Counted from the stretch's first letter, positions 1 through 13,165 are shown. The stretch is DNA of 64,000 bases from Ancylostoma caninum (GCA_037903475.1 JBAJFG010000001.1:1-64000), one strand, 5' to 3'. Notes: generated by a model not told the origin, from the letters alone. Numbers and translations: made by a program.

Positions 1-690
1 CCTTATCACAGCAGTGGACCCGTCTCCCCCCACTTTGGGCGCCGGCGTACCCTTATCACAGCAGTGGATCCGTCTCACCACTTTGGGCGCCGGCGCACCC
101 TTATCACAGCAGTGGATCCGTCTCCCACCACTTTGGGCGCCGGCGTACCCTTCCCCCACTCTGGGCGCCGACGCACCCTTATCACAGCCGTGGACCCGTC
201 TCCCCCACTTTGGGCGCCGACGCACCCTTATCACAGCAGTGGACCCGTCTCCCCCACTTTGGGCGCCGGTGCACCCTTATCACAGCAGTGGACCCGTCTC
301 CCCCACTTTGGGCGCCGACGCACCCTTATCACAGCCGTGGACCCGTCTCCCCCACTTTGGGCGCCGACGCACCCTTATCACAGCAGTGGACCGTCTCCCC
401 CACTTTGGGCGCCGGCGTACCCTTATCACAGCAGTGGACCCGTCTCCCACCACTTTGGGCGCCGGCGCACCCTTATCACAGCAGTGGACCCGTCTCCCAC
501 CACTTTGGGCGCCGCCGCACCCTTATCACAGCAGTGGACCCGTCTCCCACCACTTTGGGCGCCGCCGCACCCTTATCACAGCAGTGGACCCGTCCCCCAC
601 CACTTTGTGCGCCGGCGCATCCTTATCACAGCAGTGGACCCGTCTCCCACCACTTTGGGCGCCGGCGCACCCTTCATGTAACGGTGGAGT
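1..690. repeat. GC-rich minisatellite, 49-51 bp unit
   Basis: About fourteen head-to-tail copies of a 49-51 bp unit whose core reads CACTTTGGGCGCCGGCGCAC followed by CCTTATCACAGCAGTGGACC. Units differ by single substitutions (GGCG, GACG or GCCG in the core) and by one- or two-base changes in a C run. Long open frames across it result from the repeat structure and are not genes. The array continues beyond the left edge. A degenerate relative occurs at 19333-19565. Confidence 0.95.
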
Positions 691-727
691 GGTCGGCATC
701 ACTCTAAGCCACGCCCTCGAATTTCGT

Positions 728-1179
<452 letters not shown>

Positions 1180-1283
1180 GCCCGTTATTATAATATAATA
1201 ATAATTTAATTGATGATGATTTAATTATTTAATAATCAAATCGACCAAATTATTCAATTTTTATTTGGTGCTAAATATACATA

Positions 1284-2206
1284 CAGGGGGGCCATAAGCT
1301 ATTGTACAACGTTTGCTGGCCCATTTCTCCGCAGTAGTAAAATATTTTTTGCCGCACTAGGCACTGTTTAATAGAGCTGGATTTGCTCTATCTTTTGATC
1401 ACAAAAACCTCCTCGATACTTCCAAGATAACGAAAAAAGTTTATCGGAAACATTCATTGCAGACTTTCGGTGCCGCAAAATGCACTAACTCTGCCCGCAA
1501 TTTCCGAGCAAAACAGCCACAAAAACAGTTTCTGACGTTTTCAGGTCGGATAAAAAATGATCTAGTGTTCTTAACGACGATTACAAGAGGAATGTGCAAA
1601 ATCCACTCAGGATCTGTGTTGATAAAAGCTCAGGGCGAGGCTGTTCCAGAAGTTGCTTGGATGAGAAAACCAAGCCTGAAATTCCGAGAGATACAGTTGT
1701 CCTATATCTGAGCCTATTGATGGGAGTGCATAGCCATTTTGTAGCATTTTTATTCTAGTTTTTAAATCACATCTACATTTTGGTTATTATTTTGTCTTTA
1801 GCGGGAAAATTCCTTGAAAACAGAATTGGTGGAATTTGGCCTTTACTGGGAGTATGGGGTGCCCGTGGTTTTTCTCGCTGACATCTCTCACAAACCATCC
1901 TTCTCGGAAACCCTGGATATTTTTAGAAAGAGCATTCTTTGCTCTTTAAGATGCATCTAAGCAGTACACCCCACTTTAGAGATTTGGTGGATTTTTCGTA
2001 AAAAATTTCCACATCAACCCGCTTTTTTCAAAAACCTGTTCTAAGTCCAACTGCTCCAAAGCAAAACTCTCCCGGGAAACCGGGTTTTAACTGTAAGATA
2101 CTTTGATCCCTGCTCTATTCGGCAGCGAAAAGAGCAGGATAATCCATGTGTTGCTGGTGGAGAAATAAATGAGCAAACGTTGTACAATAACTTATGGCCC
2201 CCCCTG
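1284..2206. mobile_element. TIR DNA transposon, non-autonomous, 923 bp
   Basis: The left end reads CAGGGGGGCCATAAGCTATT and the right end is its reverse complement (positions 2171-2206), giving a terminal inverted repeat of about 36 bp that includes the shared block TTGTACAACGTTTGCT. Both ends abut a TA dinucleotide (1282-1283 and 2207-2208), the target duplication of Tc1/mariner-type elements. I see no transposase in the interior, so it is probably a deleted or MITE-like derivative. Confidence 0.85.
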
Positions 2207-2208
2207 TA

Positions 2209-3669
2209 GTGTCCGACAAGCGACTAGCCCCTCAGAACAGAGTAATGGGATCTGTGCGTGGCGGGATTTATCACTGTTCCCGGGAAGATTGCTACCTACC
2301 CAATTTCTAATGGACGACTTCATCAGCAAAACTATGTACGTATACTCTGCCGAGTGGCTCCGCTCAGTCAGCGATCACAAATAATGGTAAATATAGATAG
2401 ATACGTACATAAGGTTTTGCTCGAGTACCTCGCCTTTTGATGACAGGGATGCTTGGAACCGTTCCTCGAACGTTCATAAATCCCATCACTGGTTTCAGGC
2501 TTTGCCTAGCAAGGTGCTGCAATTTGCATATGTGTACACCATTCTGGGGACTTGAGAATTTTAGTCACGTTGCTGTCGGAGTTCACACATCGATGGTGGA
2601 GTAGCCGAGTGACGTGCTGAACCCTTAATGTTTGAGCCTTTACCAGATTCTGAATGTCTTCGACCCGCTGAATCCAACGGTATACCTAAAATGTTGCAGA
2701 AAGGTCTTTAAACCCTAGTTTTGAACGTTTTTTGGGACGGGATTTGTAACAGTTTGTCGGGCCGAGTGGGCGCGTGAAACCATTGATCTCATCGATCGGG
2801 CACGTCTAGACGTGTTGGCCAATGCTGCATACGTGGCGGGCAGCCAGCACATTCACGTACCGCTTTGCCCAGGTGGTCCGTGAGCTGCACTTTCGGACCC
2901 TCCGAAAACTGCTTTTCGTCATTTTTTATGAGCTTTGACGTACATCTTTGGAATTAGCGTGACGAGGAGGTCTAGAGTCTGTTGGTATTTTCGGCTCACT
3001 AAACGAGGTGACACACTGTCTTTAACACATTAAGGAAAACGTGATGCACATGGCGCATCGCGAGTTTTCGTATCCATGTGGCCCCGTGATGCACATGTTG
3101 CATCACGTAAAATGTGCTGTTCCTGTCCGTAAAACGACCTTTTGTGGTCAGGTGGTGCATATGGTGAATTATCAGAGAAATTCCCTCTGGCCGAGCTCGT
3201 CACGCAAAAATTTTCTCGGTCTGCAATGTGTTAAACTGATGCTAAGGGGTTTGACTCCCACCAGGCGCATTCCTTTTGCTTTCTTTTGCTGTTTTTGTCA
3301 GGACCTGACGGTGAAAATAGTACTTTATTGAGAGAAGCTTCAAACCAGATAGGTTTCAAGTTGATCTGCTTAGTTAATTTCTAGCACTTCTCTTTTCAGC
3401 TTTTTTTTTCATTTTTAAACAGAAGGAAGAAGTAGACGTAAGAAAAGATTGCTGTTTCCTCGAGGAAGCAAATCGTTCGATGTTTCACACTAAGGCATTT
3501 TCACAACATCCTTTTAGGGCTTGCATTGTTGCCTTTCCATCACTTCTATAATATAATAATCTTGACAGGAAAAATCAATCCTTTAACTTGCATAGTGCTG
3601 TTTCATCCCTTGTCCGAAATTTGTGATATTACTTTACAGAATTTTACTAGACCTCTCTAAATTTTTAAG
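2209..3669. other. Intergenic or intronic, no gene recognised
   Basis: No convincing coding exon is seen. Around 2600-2670 there is a weak tRNA-like pair: a box A-like TAGCCGAGTGACG and, 57 bp on, a box B-like CTTCGACCC; acceptor arms do not pair, so at best it is a tRNA-derived relic. Around 3040-3110 there is a small palindrome built on CGTGATGCACATG and GCATCACG. Earlier exons of the membrane-protein gene may lie here or beyond the left edge. Confidence 0.4.
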
Positions 3670-5074
3670 GCTTTCGCTACCTCGTTTGCCATTGTGCTGA
3701 ACTGCATTCTCGCTTATTTCCTCTTCAATTTCCGACCGACGATGTTCTTTGTCGTTGGCGCATCTTTCGTTATTGGAGCAGTGTTCGTCTACAGTATATA
3801 TCCATACCGGTACGTCCTTGCAATTACAATTGCCATTCGTTTTCCCTTTATACTCTAAAGGAGTTTTTCCGACTAGTGCTCTTGCAAGAGGCTCTATTCG
3901 ACGTGAGCTGAAGCACGTTGGTAATTGATCGGTCGTTCAACACATGAGAGCCTGGTTTCCCATTACGAAGTATGCACAAATTTCTACGAAACATCAACGT
4001 CTTCTAAGTCCTGAGCTCAAAATTTTCCATTCGGTGAATGTGCTCAAGCTAACCATTCCATAGAACGGCGAAGTAAGGGGAATTCCGCTAATTGTATGTG
4101 GTTTTCCCGATTAGTAAAAATCTTCAAAAAATCCGCGAATCTCAACTTTCAAAGATGTCCCTTTTCAGTTGTTGAACCTACAGGAAGCTCCAAATGCCCG
4201 CATTCAGGAGGGACGTGGCCACGGCGCGGCTTCTTGATCAGACACAGGAGCTCTCTATGCTGCCTCTGGCTTCTCTGACTTTGCAGACAACCGGTGGCAG
4301 CATGCAGAGCGCCTGTGTCCCTGCCTAAATCCGCGTCGTGACCACGCCTCTCTTGACTGTGGACATTTGGAGCTTCCTGTAGCTCTTCTTACAAAGTAGG
4401 AGTGTCACACAGTCGGTTCTTTGGAGTTCTAAAAAAACTGAACACATTTAATATATACATACATACATAGTACCTCTATTATCCATTTGAGCAATGACGA
4501 CATAGGGTTAGACTTTGAGCCGGTAGAATTGAATTTAGGAAGGGAGCGAAGGTGGGATAAGTCAAAAATGTGACTCGGGTAACCGACTTTTTGTATTGTG
4601 AAACGTCACTTCTTCTTGGCCAAAAAGAGACTTCCCTTCTCCAGCAAGTTTCCTCGGACTCCTTCAGGTTAGAGACTCATCGCTCACCCAGCAGAGATGT
4701 TAAGAATAGGGGTCTAAACGAGATGATTACAGGAAATTTCATAAGTTTTCCTACTTCATTAGGATGTAAGAAGACGTTGTAGAATTTTGAATCGATTCAA
4801 ACACTGCATATCAACGTGTGCCATTTTTAGAAATCGCCGCTTATCAGGCAGTGTGAGTCCACCTTTGGTTCTGTCCCAGAATTTTCCTTTCGCTATCATT
4901 TTTGTTCCCTCTACAATTACTCTAACATGTCTTGGATGAATTGGGGGTGCTTCTGCTAGAATTTTAAATTTTTATCTGTAATCAGACAATTTCAGAGTTC
5001 GCCATGATCCTCTCCCAACAGACGAAGAGATGGCTGACATGAAGGAGAAGGAGAGGGCAAAGGAGTCAGCCTAA
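3670..5074 (+). CDS. 3' end of an unidentified membrane protein gene
   Basis: Two exons join in phase: 3670-3809 and 4996-5074, ending in TAA. The first follows TTTTTAAG and ends at a GTACGT donor; the second follows AATTTCAG. The 72 residues comprise two hydrophobic spans separated by a short basic turn (FNFRPTM), then a charged cytosolic-looking tail (TDEEMADMKEKERAKESA). The 1.2-kb intron carries a MITE at 4181-4379. No start codon or upstream exon could be found, so this is the C-terminal part of a longer gene whose front lies upstream. I do not recognise the family; a small ER or vesicle membrane protein would fit the tail, but that is a guess. Splice phase and the hydrophobic pattern support a real gene. 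Confidence 0.55.
4181..4379. mobile_element. Palindromic MITE, copy 1, 199 bp
   Basis: The terminal inverted repeat starts CAGGAAGCTCCAAATG and ends CATTTGGAGCTTCCTG, and most of the element pairs with itself. TA flanks both ends (4179-4180 and 4380-4381). A second copy of nearly the same length lies at 22625-22822. It sits in the intron of the 3670-5074 gene. Confidence 0.9.
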
Positions 5075-6224
5075 TGTGGTGTGAGCAGATCTGACGGCAT
5101 AACTGGTCCGAGCCTTGCTGAGCTGGTCTACTCTAACTGAATCTAGTGATCATTTTGTCTTCTAGTCGGATTTTCCTCATTTTTGTAGGATTTTATTCGC
5201 TGAGTAGTGAACGAGTGGTTCGTGAACCGCTCTGCTCAGTTTCATCGGGTTTATTTCTGATTCCTCTTGAGGATGCGGTCCGACTTGTTGATGCCCACTT
5301 TTTGTTTACCATATTCCTCCTTGACTTCATGTGGGAGATTCTCACTTCAGTTTGCAATGTTTTGTGCATTGTTTTGTTGTACTGTATTTTACCACTTTCG
5401 GTGAGTGCCAAACCAAAAATTGTTGAAATTCATTACCATGGTTTTAATTTTTCTCTCAATTTTGGAAAGTGTTGTTACTTCCCAGTTTGAAGAGTTTATC
5501 CCGAGATTATGCTCGTCTTCCAAGTATAAAGATTATCTACCAAATTTTCCAGTTGTTAAATTGAGTTGGTTTTTTACAACATGCTACACGGCGTGCCCCA
5601 CTTCGTTCGGATGCTTTCTGTCCCAAGAGGCCATTTTCCCCGTGGACCGTGAGCGAAAATACCATATTCGCTCTCAGATATATTGAAGAACCCCTGTAGA
5701 CACGTTTTTACTAGTCCATGCGCAAAAGCGGAGAAATTTGATAAAATCAAGAATTGGTACTTCCGTACAAAATTGTTGCCGAGTTCGTGTTCAATGTACT
5801 AGAGAACCCCAGCATATAAACACAACTTCACTGGCCGATGAGCAAAGAAAATTAACAAAATCTGTGCTATCATCGAATCACTATGATCACGGGGGCGTGG
5901 CTGATGCATAATTACTATGGCTCCTCACTCGTCTACTTAGCATCCGTGGTTGTTTGCAGCAATAAAAGCTTCTGTAGTCCTTCTGTGTCCTAAACTCAAT
6001 ACCACTGAACCACCGAGAGGGGCTGTTCAAGAAAGGAAACAACTCTTGGTCTCACCCACGTAACATGTGCATTTGATAAACAGCTCGATAATTTTGGGTA
6101 GAAAGTAGCCTGCAACCTCCGCCGATCCTTGATGGGCGTGTGTGCAAAGTTTGATACGGGTCGGCTGATCCTCCGTGACTCCTGTTTGGAATAGAGGAAC
6201 AAAACTTACTTCTTCACTTCTATG
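5075..6224. other. Intergenic, no gene recognised
   Basis: The 3' flank of the membrane-protein gene followed by AT-rich sequence. Open frames on either strand are under 115 codons, lack splice context and match nothing I know. No tRNA, satellite or transposon end is seen until 6225. Confidence 0.4.
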
Positions 6225-6226
6225 TA

Positions 6227-8550
6227 CAATAGCGAGCAAAAAGATTGCAACTTTTGTTTTTCGTCTATAACTTCTTTCAAAGCAGAGCAAGAAGGCTCAA
6301 ATTTCTATGAGAGTCGTAGATACTCATGTGAGATAGAAGGAAGTTAGAAACTCCTCACCTTGCCTACTTTACGTTCTTCAAGAAGTTTTTTTTTTCGCGG
6401 AGCTCGAAATCTGTAATTTGGTACCACACGTAAAGTCTTTCGAAATGACGTATATTGTTGGAATCGGGTCCCGAATTGATTGCTTGCATAAGAATCACCA
6501 GTATTTGTTAGGAAATGTGCTTGTAGTGACTATAGGCTGACATTTGCAAAGACTTTGTGAAGTTAGTTCAACAGTGATGTTTTACGGATGTTTTTGACTC
6601 TCTGGCTATCTCTATCAGCTTTCATCGAAAGAAAGAGATGCTGCTAATGGTTCCAAAAGTTTAGTTACAGGTGCTGGAATTTAGTACATTTCATTGCTCC
6701 CTCGGAGTCCAAAATATTCCAACTAATTGCAATGCAACCAATTGTGCACATCACGGAAAATAAGTTTTGAAATTTTTTCTGTCTCAAGAAGGAAGATACC
6801 CCAGCGATCTCATATGTGGTAAAGATGCTCCAAGATTCTTAGAATATTGTCGTGTACATGTAGACTCATGTTGCCTTGAATTCGATGAGGTATGTACGTT
6901 TTGCTAAAATGCAATGAACTGTACGAGACACCACCGAAGTGGGATACTGTGTCCTGCCATAATAAAAACTGGCTATTTAGGTAAAATTGGATGAATCCAA
7001 TCGAATGAGACATTTACAAAGCAAAAGAGTTTTGGCGAAGTTTGAAAACTCGTGTGGGGAGCAGAGGAGCACACACACTCCTGCTACTGACAAGCGCTCC
7101 TCAATTCGAGTAGTCCTGCCTCGATAAATTCAAGGCGGCATGGGTCGCCATGTAAACGGCAATATTCTAGGAATCCTGGAGCACCGTTATTACTCATGGG
7201 ATCGCTGAGGTATCTTCCTTCTCAAGACAGAAAAAATTTCAGAACTTATTTTCCGTGATATGCACAATTGGCTGCATTGCTACTATGTTTCGGAATCCCG
7301 AGGGAGCAAAGAAATCTATTACACTAGCGGCCGCGTAATCTCAAAAATTTGCGCGATTTCACGAGAAATCGCATATTTTGCGAGATTTCCCCATAACTTG
7401 GCTGAAAGTTGTCTTTTTTGAACACCAAACATACAACGGTATTGTGTGTGTCGTCCTCTACCTATCTGCGGTATCAGCTCCAGAAATGGGTCACTCGTTA
7501 ACTTGCAGGCTGCGTGACCTTTTTTCCCGCGTGTTTCCCCTGTGCCACTCTACCACATGACCAATTATGACCAATTTACGCTTGATTTTCTAGTTACAAA
7601 CTAACTTTTCCTGGGGAAGTCTTCACCAACAGATATTATTCGAGTCGTACAGGTGATTTTACAAGCATCATTTTGATATCTCATTCGGTTTCAAAATTTC
7701 AGAAAAAAATTCATGCGGCGATTGGCTACGAATTGCAAATTTTCCCGTGATTTCTTTATGGTAAGACAAGAAATCACATCAATTATATTCATAGTCATAT
7801 CCTGAGTTCCTTTCACCTAAGCAGTGTGGCCTGCCAAAAAATGTACTTGAACTGAATTCATTGCATAAATTGAAAAAAAAAAATTAGCTGATGTTCAAGT
7901 ACATTTTCTTCGCAAGTGCTTAGGTGAAGAGAACTCAGAATATGACTATGGATGAGGACGACACGCACAATACCGTGGTATGTTTGGTTTTCAAAAAAGA
8001 CGACAGCCAAGTCATAGGAAAATCTCGTAAAGTATGCGATTTCTCGCGGAATCGCGCAAAATTTTGAGATTACGCGGCCAGTAGTGTAAATTCTAGCACC
8101 TGTACCTAAATTCTTGGAACCATCAGCAGCATCCACTCCCTTCAAATAAAGATAAAGAATAAAGAGGATGCCAGAGAGTCAAAAACATCCGTAAAACATC
8201 ACTGTTGAACTAACTTCACAAAGTCTTCGCAAATGTCAGCCTATAGTCACCACATGCATATTTCCTGACAAATACATGTTGAATCTTATGCAAGCAATCA
8301 ATTTGGAGCGCGTTCCCAACAATAGACGACATTTTGAAAGACTTTGCATATGGTGCCAAATCGCAGATTTCAAGCTCTGCGAAAAAAAAAAATTCTTAAA
8401 AAACATGGAGTCGGCGGGGTGAGGAGGTTCTAACTTTCCCCTTCTCGCATGAGTATCTACAACTCTCATAAAAATTTGAACCCCTAGGCTCTGCTTTGAA
8501 AGAAGTTATAGGCAAGAAACCAAAAGTTGCAATCTTTTTGCTCGCTACTG
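6227..8550. mobile_element. Foldback transposon with nested inverted repeats
   Basis: The outer arms are about 450 bp each (6227-6690 and 8090-8550). The left end reads CAATAGCGAGCAAAAAGATT and the right end mirrors it. TA flanks both sides (6225-6226 and 8551-8552). Inside lie further inverted pairs: 6690-6850 with 7170-7310, 7322-7455 with 7945-8087, and 7790-7850 with 7890-7950. The inner pairs sit inside one another or side by side, so a single strand could fold into a branched hairpin. No transposase-like frame is visible. Confidence 0.85.
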
Positions 8551-8552
8551 TA

Positions 8553-10669
8553 TGTGCTCTCCTCCAAGAACGATAGTTTATTCATTTACTTATCTATTTG
8601 TTTATTATTTATTTATTTATTTAATTTATTACAACACAAGGGTGTGCCATCAACTATTGTGGCAAGATCTGGAATCAGAATCAGATCAGATCAAATCAGA
8701 CGAACGAACAACAGAAAATAAAATAGTTGAATTTGAGTTAGGAAAACAATACAATAAAAGCAGCAGCACATTTGACTCATTAAAGGTAGCACTCACGCTA
8801 AAAAAAAGTTTCCTAGCATTTGTGCTTATTTCAGAGGTGCCGTCACTTGGAGCATAACTGCAAAAGGAATCACTCTGAATCATGCAGTTACTCGTGCAAT
8901 AAAACTCGTACGCATGTACAAATTTCAGAGGTGCGCCCGCCATGTTAAACCCCGCCCCATTCTCTCTGATCATCTGCGGCTGTTCATCACCAGGTACAGG
9001 ATCGATCAGGATTTTCCGCTAGCGGCGATCCTTTCCGAGTTGTCACCCATCTTCGGCGATAGAACTCGTACAAATCAAAATTCGTTGGCAACATACAACA
9101 TATATTTCTCGCAAACTTTGTTCTTTTGAATGGCCGTCTTTCTACTATGGGCATAGCGGTAGCCTCTAGAGTAGAATTGCATGGAAAAATTGACGACGTC
9201 TTTTATCGTGAGTGCTGTCTGTAAAGAAGAACGAAATAGCCTTCACCTTAGTTGCTGAAGAAATTACGAACCTTTCACTTTAAAAGAGACTCAAGGAAAA
9301 AACCTTTTCAAGCGCTTAAGGACTGCTGCCTCAAGTCCTATACTGGCGATGAAATATTGTCCACCGAGAAAACTGACGGCGTTGGGTGATAACTAAACCT
9401 GGTGGTGACCCACGAGCTGCAAAGCTCCGATATTGTGGTAGATCTACTAGTGCCGCTCCACTAGCACACGGCATCATTGGCAAGGAGAAGAACTAGACCT
9501 TAGAGATAATCCCGACCTGAGAAAGCAAGTGGAGGCTCCATTCTGGAGCGGTCGGTGTTTGATCTGGTACAAACACCATGTGCAAACATATATAGGTGGA
9601 TGCTCGCCGGCTTTACTCCAAAGATGGAGCCTGATACCTTCGCCAATATACAGATACCTCACTAACGGCATCACAGAGCGCATTCCCTTGGAAAAGCGAC
9701 CAAGACTCAATATCCCTTGTACGGAAAATTCGAGGAAGGAGTAATATAAGAAGAGGGGAAAAGGTATGCTTATAATTTTAAGTTAAATGAGAACAAAACA
9801 GGACCTACTGAGGAGATGATGTACGCATATAGAGTTGTTGGAGGACTGATCAAGTTTGCTGCAACAAATAACAAATCATAGACAACTAGATGACATCTTA
9901 ACAGCCAAGTAGAGTAATTAGCAGAAGTCTCTTGAACTTGCTAGAGGCATTCGGGGCGAGTAGTTCAGCCGTAGCTTCTTCAGATGGCGAGCAACTCGAA
10001 TGGAGAAAGAGTTTTGGAAGTCCCGCATATTTGAGTTTCTGAGCCTAGGACAGTACAAATTGAGACTGAACCTACGAGAGCTGACATGCAAAAACGTCAA
10101 GAATTCGGACGGCTTGGACGTACATCATCGCGGATTATTTTAAAACCTAGAACAAGGTCAGCACACAGTCGTCTATAATACAAACTCTTAAGCCCTAAGA
10201 TTTTAAGTCTAGTTCAATGTAATAGTTGCAGACACAAAAGAGAAAATTAAGACGAGATAGCTTATAGCAGTCGGAGATGGTGGAGATAAAAACAGCCACT
10301 ATGCAGGTGTACTCAGCGCTGTCGCATCCCTTGGAAAAACCCTACAGCAAATCCAAATTGTGATGAGACGGAGCACACGAGCATATTTTCGAATCATCTA
10401 ATACATAGCCCAATGGGTTGAGGCCGACGCTATCAGATGGTCTCTGGTGAGCTTTTCCATCTGTTTTCATGTTACAGGAAAATAGCATACATATGTAATG
10501 TTATGCAAAAGGCGAAAATGGTGATTATTTAGTTTTCTTTGAATACTTTGATGGGTTCCGAGATGTTTGATGGAAGTGTGTGGTTGTAAAACATAAAACA
10601 TGCGAAAAGTGAGGTTTTATTCGAACTAGTTGGTTGATGTTAAAAATGGCTAGTCATATGTAAATGTAT
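8553..10669. other. Intergenic, no gene recognised
   Basis: A short AT-rich stretch with TTTATTTATTTA at 8590-8625 is followed by sequence with only short shadow frames. I found no splice-linked coding exons, RNA genes or terminal inverted repeats. Confidence 0.35.
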
Positions 10670-10671
10670 TA

Positions 10672-11934
10672 GGTTGGTGCAAAAATAATGCGCGTTTTCA
10701 TGCCTTTGATTCCGATCCTCATAACTCCTTTCAAAATCGATCTTTTTCAATAAGCTTAAAACTATTGTAATCCGCAAATCTTTAGCAATAAGATAAACGT
10801 TCTATGACTACCGTGCATTTCTGACAGGACCTTCTAGAATCAACAAACTTCCGGAGGGCAGTTTTGGTATCACTTTAGTCTTTGAGAAAATTCTCCCGGA
10901 AGAAGTAGTCCAGGTTCTCGGGGAAGCGGTAGTCGGTGAGCGAGAAGCTCGCTGATTATGATGTAGGAGTCCGAGCTTCCTAGCTCAGTTGCTCGAACCT
11001 GTGAAGAATCTGTCGTGCAGGGTGTGCCTGGACGGTACCGTGTAAGAGTGAAGAATCCATTTTATTGAGCAACGCCGGGGTCACGCAGTTAAGTTTCTAA
11101 TTTATTTCATTTACGTCTCGAAACCACTTACCAGATTAGCAAGAATGAATGGGTTGCAGTGAGCAATTTTGGCAGCAGTTCACCACAAAGTCGCCGTGAC
11201 CTTATTTTGGTGTTGCTTCGGTTTCTGGGAGTATTTCGGTGCATGTTCGTCGTCCAACTGTTGAGCAAGGCACCTCTTTTTGTCGAAGAGGGTCTATACT
11301 TCATATTTAATCACTAAGCGACCGACTGTTTGGTCGCAATTTTTTCACTACAAAGGTGCGAAGCACACCTCTCAACGAGGATCAATGTGGTACTCATTCA
11401 GTATGCGCGACATCAACTCGTCGAGCTTTTTCATCCTCCCATTTTTACTAGAAGGAGGGATGGTCTGACAGCAATCACCGGGAATGTTCTGCGAAACCAA
11501 ATATGTTGTTTTGGATGGGTGCTGTTTGATAATTGTCATCAGTTGGGGGTCGCAAACCTCAGGAAGACCTATGCGACATTCCTTATTTTCGAAGCAAGGC
11601 ACACCAAGCCGAAAAATCCGGGAGCAGCTCGGCGGAATGCATTCGCTCACACTCCCTTCGCCAAAACCATGGTGGTATTCTGAGCGATTACTGCTGCGAT
11701 ATCGTCGAGTATCAGCCCGCTGAAAAGAGTTTGGCAAAAAACTTGTTTCGGCGTTCCACAACTAAAAATTCGCCAAAAACATGAACTTCGCCCAGAATGC
11801 ATGAGATATTTGAAAAGGCCATGAAATTTGCTACAAAACAGTGTGCAACTTCTCATACCGATGATAAGAAACACCGGAGGTTTTCTGCACCGAAGATGAA
11901 GCAGCGAAAAACGCGCATTATTTTTGCACCAACC
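10672..11934 (-). mobile_element. Decayed mariner transposon
   Basis: 1263 bp with mariner-type ends: left GGTTGGTGCAAAAATAATGC and its mirror at the right, with TA on both sides (10670-10671 and 11935-11936). Reading on the minus strand gives broken pieces of a mariner transposase: an N-terminal helix-turn-helix-like part (GRPEVCDPQLMTIIKQHPSK, from about 11590 down) and a later QNKVTATLW block around 11170-11220, equivalent to the conserved HPKKV-W segment. The pieces lie in different frames and are interrupted by stops, so the element is dead. Confidence 0.85.
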
Positions 11935-11936
11935 TA

Positions 11937-12194
11937 ATAGGTTTGAAACTCAAAATATTAAATATGAAAACTGTCTTCGTTCACGCCACGATAATTTCAA
12001 TGCATGAACTGCGTTCAAGACCCATGTAATTGGCGTAACTAAAGAAGATTTTGCGCACAGGTATTGATTCATATTTTCAAGGGTTTACTGTGTTCAAGCT
12101 ATTCAGGTTCAGCATGCGAGATAACCCCGATGGACTTCGCTCCACCACGCCGGAACGAAATGCATGAAAAATCGATGAAATCGATTGATCGACA
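11937..12194. other. Intergenic, no gene recognised
   Basis: A short unique stretch between the mariner relic and the half-MITE. No feature can be supported. Confidence 0.3.
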
Positions 12195-12340
12195 ATGGTG
12201 TGCACAAGCTCTGATAACTGTGCAGCACGAACGCGGCCCGAGCGGTATAATGGTTCGAGTAGAAACCCAAGCAGCAGCTGTTCCAAGTTGCCGCCATCCT
12301 CCCCTCAATTGCTGGCATCGCTCAGGAATAGCTGCTAAAG
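12195..12340. repeat. Single-arm remnant of the 63-kb MITE family
   Basis: The sequence CTCTGATAACTGTGCAGCAC and the following 120 bp (TATAATGGTTCGAGTAGAAA, GCAGCAGCTGTTCCAAGTTG) match one arm of the palindromic element at 63032-63283 with many substitutions. The second arm is absent or too diverged to see. The GGTTCGA in it resembles a tRNA box B, but it is part of the repeat. Confidence 0.6.
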
Positions 12341-12869
12341 GGCAAAAACCTGTGCAGCAATTGAGAGCTCAGACGTTCGCTCAGCACTATCCTCCGTGAA
12401 TAGCAGCACTTCTCGCCTACTACACCGATAACTGCTGCTAAATCGTCGTCGCGACCGTGTAAGTACTTCCCATCATTTCGCCCTAAAGCTGCAGCTACTT
12501 TAGCTCCACAGTGTTGCTAATCGGGCTTGGCCCCGCCCATATCCTCGCTCTAATCTACATGTTCCTATTTTTGCCCTAGACTGCTGCCGAAAGTGGTGTT
12601 GCATCCCAAAAGTCTCGCTCCACAGTACTGCCGAAAATGGTGTTATTATCCTGTTCTCGGCCCAAATCGCCACCAAACTGGAGCGTCTTTATTCTCAGTC
12701 ATAGCAGCAAGAGGCCCAATTACCATTTGATCTCTACATGTCATGTTTGTGTGTGTTTGTATGTTCCGAATAGAAATCGCGGAGGATGAACCGATCGGGA
12801 CCAAACTTTGCATGCAGATTCTTCAGAGGCCGTCGGAGGTTGAAGGCTACTTTGCAGCGGGGATTATCG
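12341..12869. other. Intergenic, no gene recognised
   Basis: Mixed sequence with repeated fragments such as CTGCTGCCGAAAGTGG and CTGCCGAAAATGGTG around 12580-12650. It is probably repeat-derived; no gene is supported. Confidence 0.3.
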
Positions 12870-13165
12870 ATTGGTTTATCGATTATATCGATTTTATTGA
12901 TTTTTCGCTATTTCTGCCCAGGGACTGGCGAGAACTTGCCTACTATGGTTACTCAATACGCTGAACACGAATATGACAACCATTTTGGCCAAACAATAGA
13001 TTCATTGATTTTATTGATTTCTCTCTATTCTTGCCTACGGGGTGGTAGAGGCAAACATATCGACTGAGGTTTTCAATGCGCTCTACACCAATATAGCAAA
13101 CATTTTGTATGAAATTTTTGATTCATCGATTTTATTGATTTTTCGCTATTCTTGCCCAGGAGGCG
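12870..13165. repeat. Three spaced copies of a TCGATTTTATTGATT unit
   Basis: Three imperfect copies, roughly 115-120 bp apart, each with TCGATTTTATTGATTTTTCG or a close variant followed by CTATTCTTGCCCAGG-like sequence. The same ATCGATTTTATTGATT core forms the centre of the palindromic elements at 14221-14483 and 57544-58127, so this is likely a tandem relic of that family. Confidence 0.6.

Noticed and set aside
11372..11761. 129-codon minus-strand frame as a gene
   Set aside because: It is the N-terminal part of a frame-broken mariner transposase within the TIR element 10672-11934.
12236..12262. GGTTCGA as a tRNA box B
   Set aside because: It lies inside the MITE arm shared with 63032-63283 and has no box A or tRNA fold.
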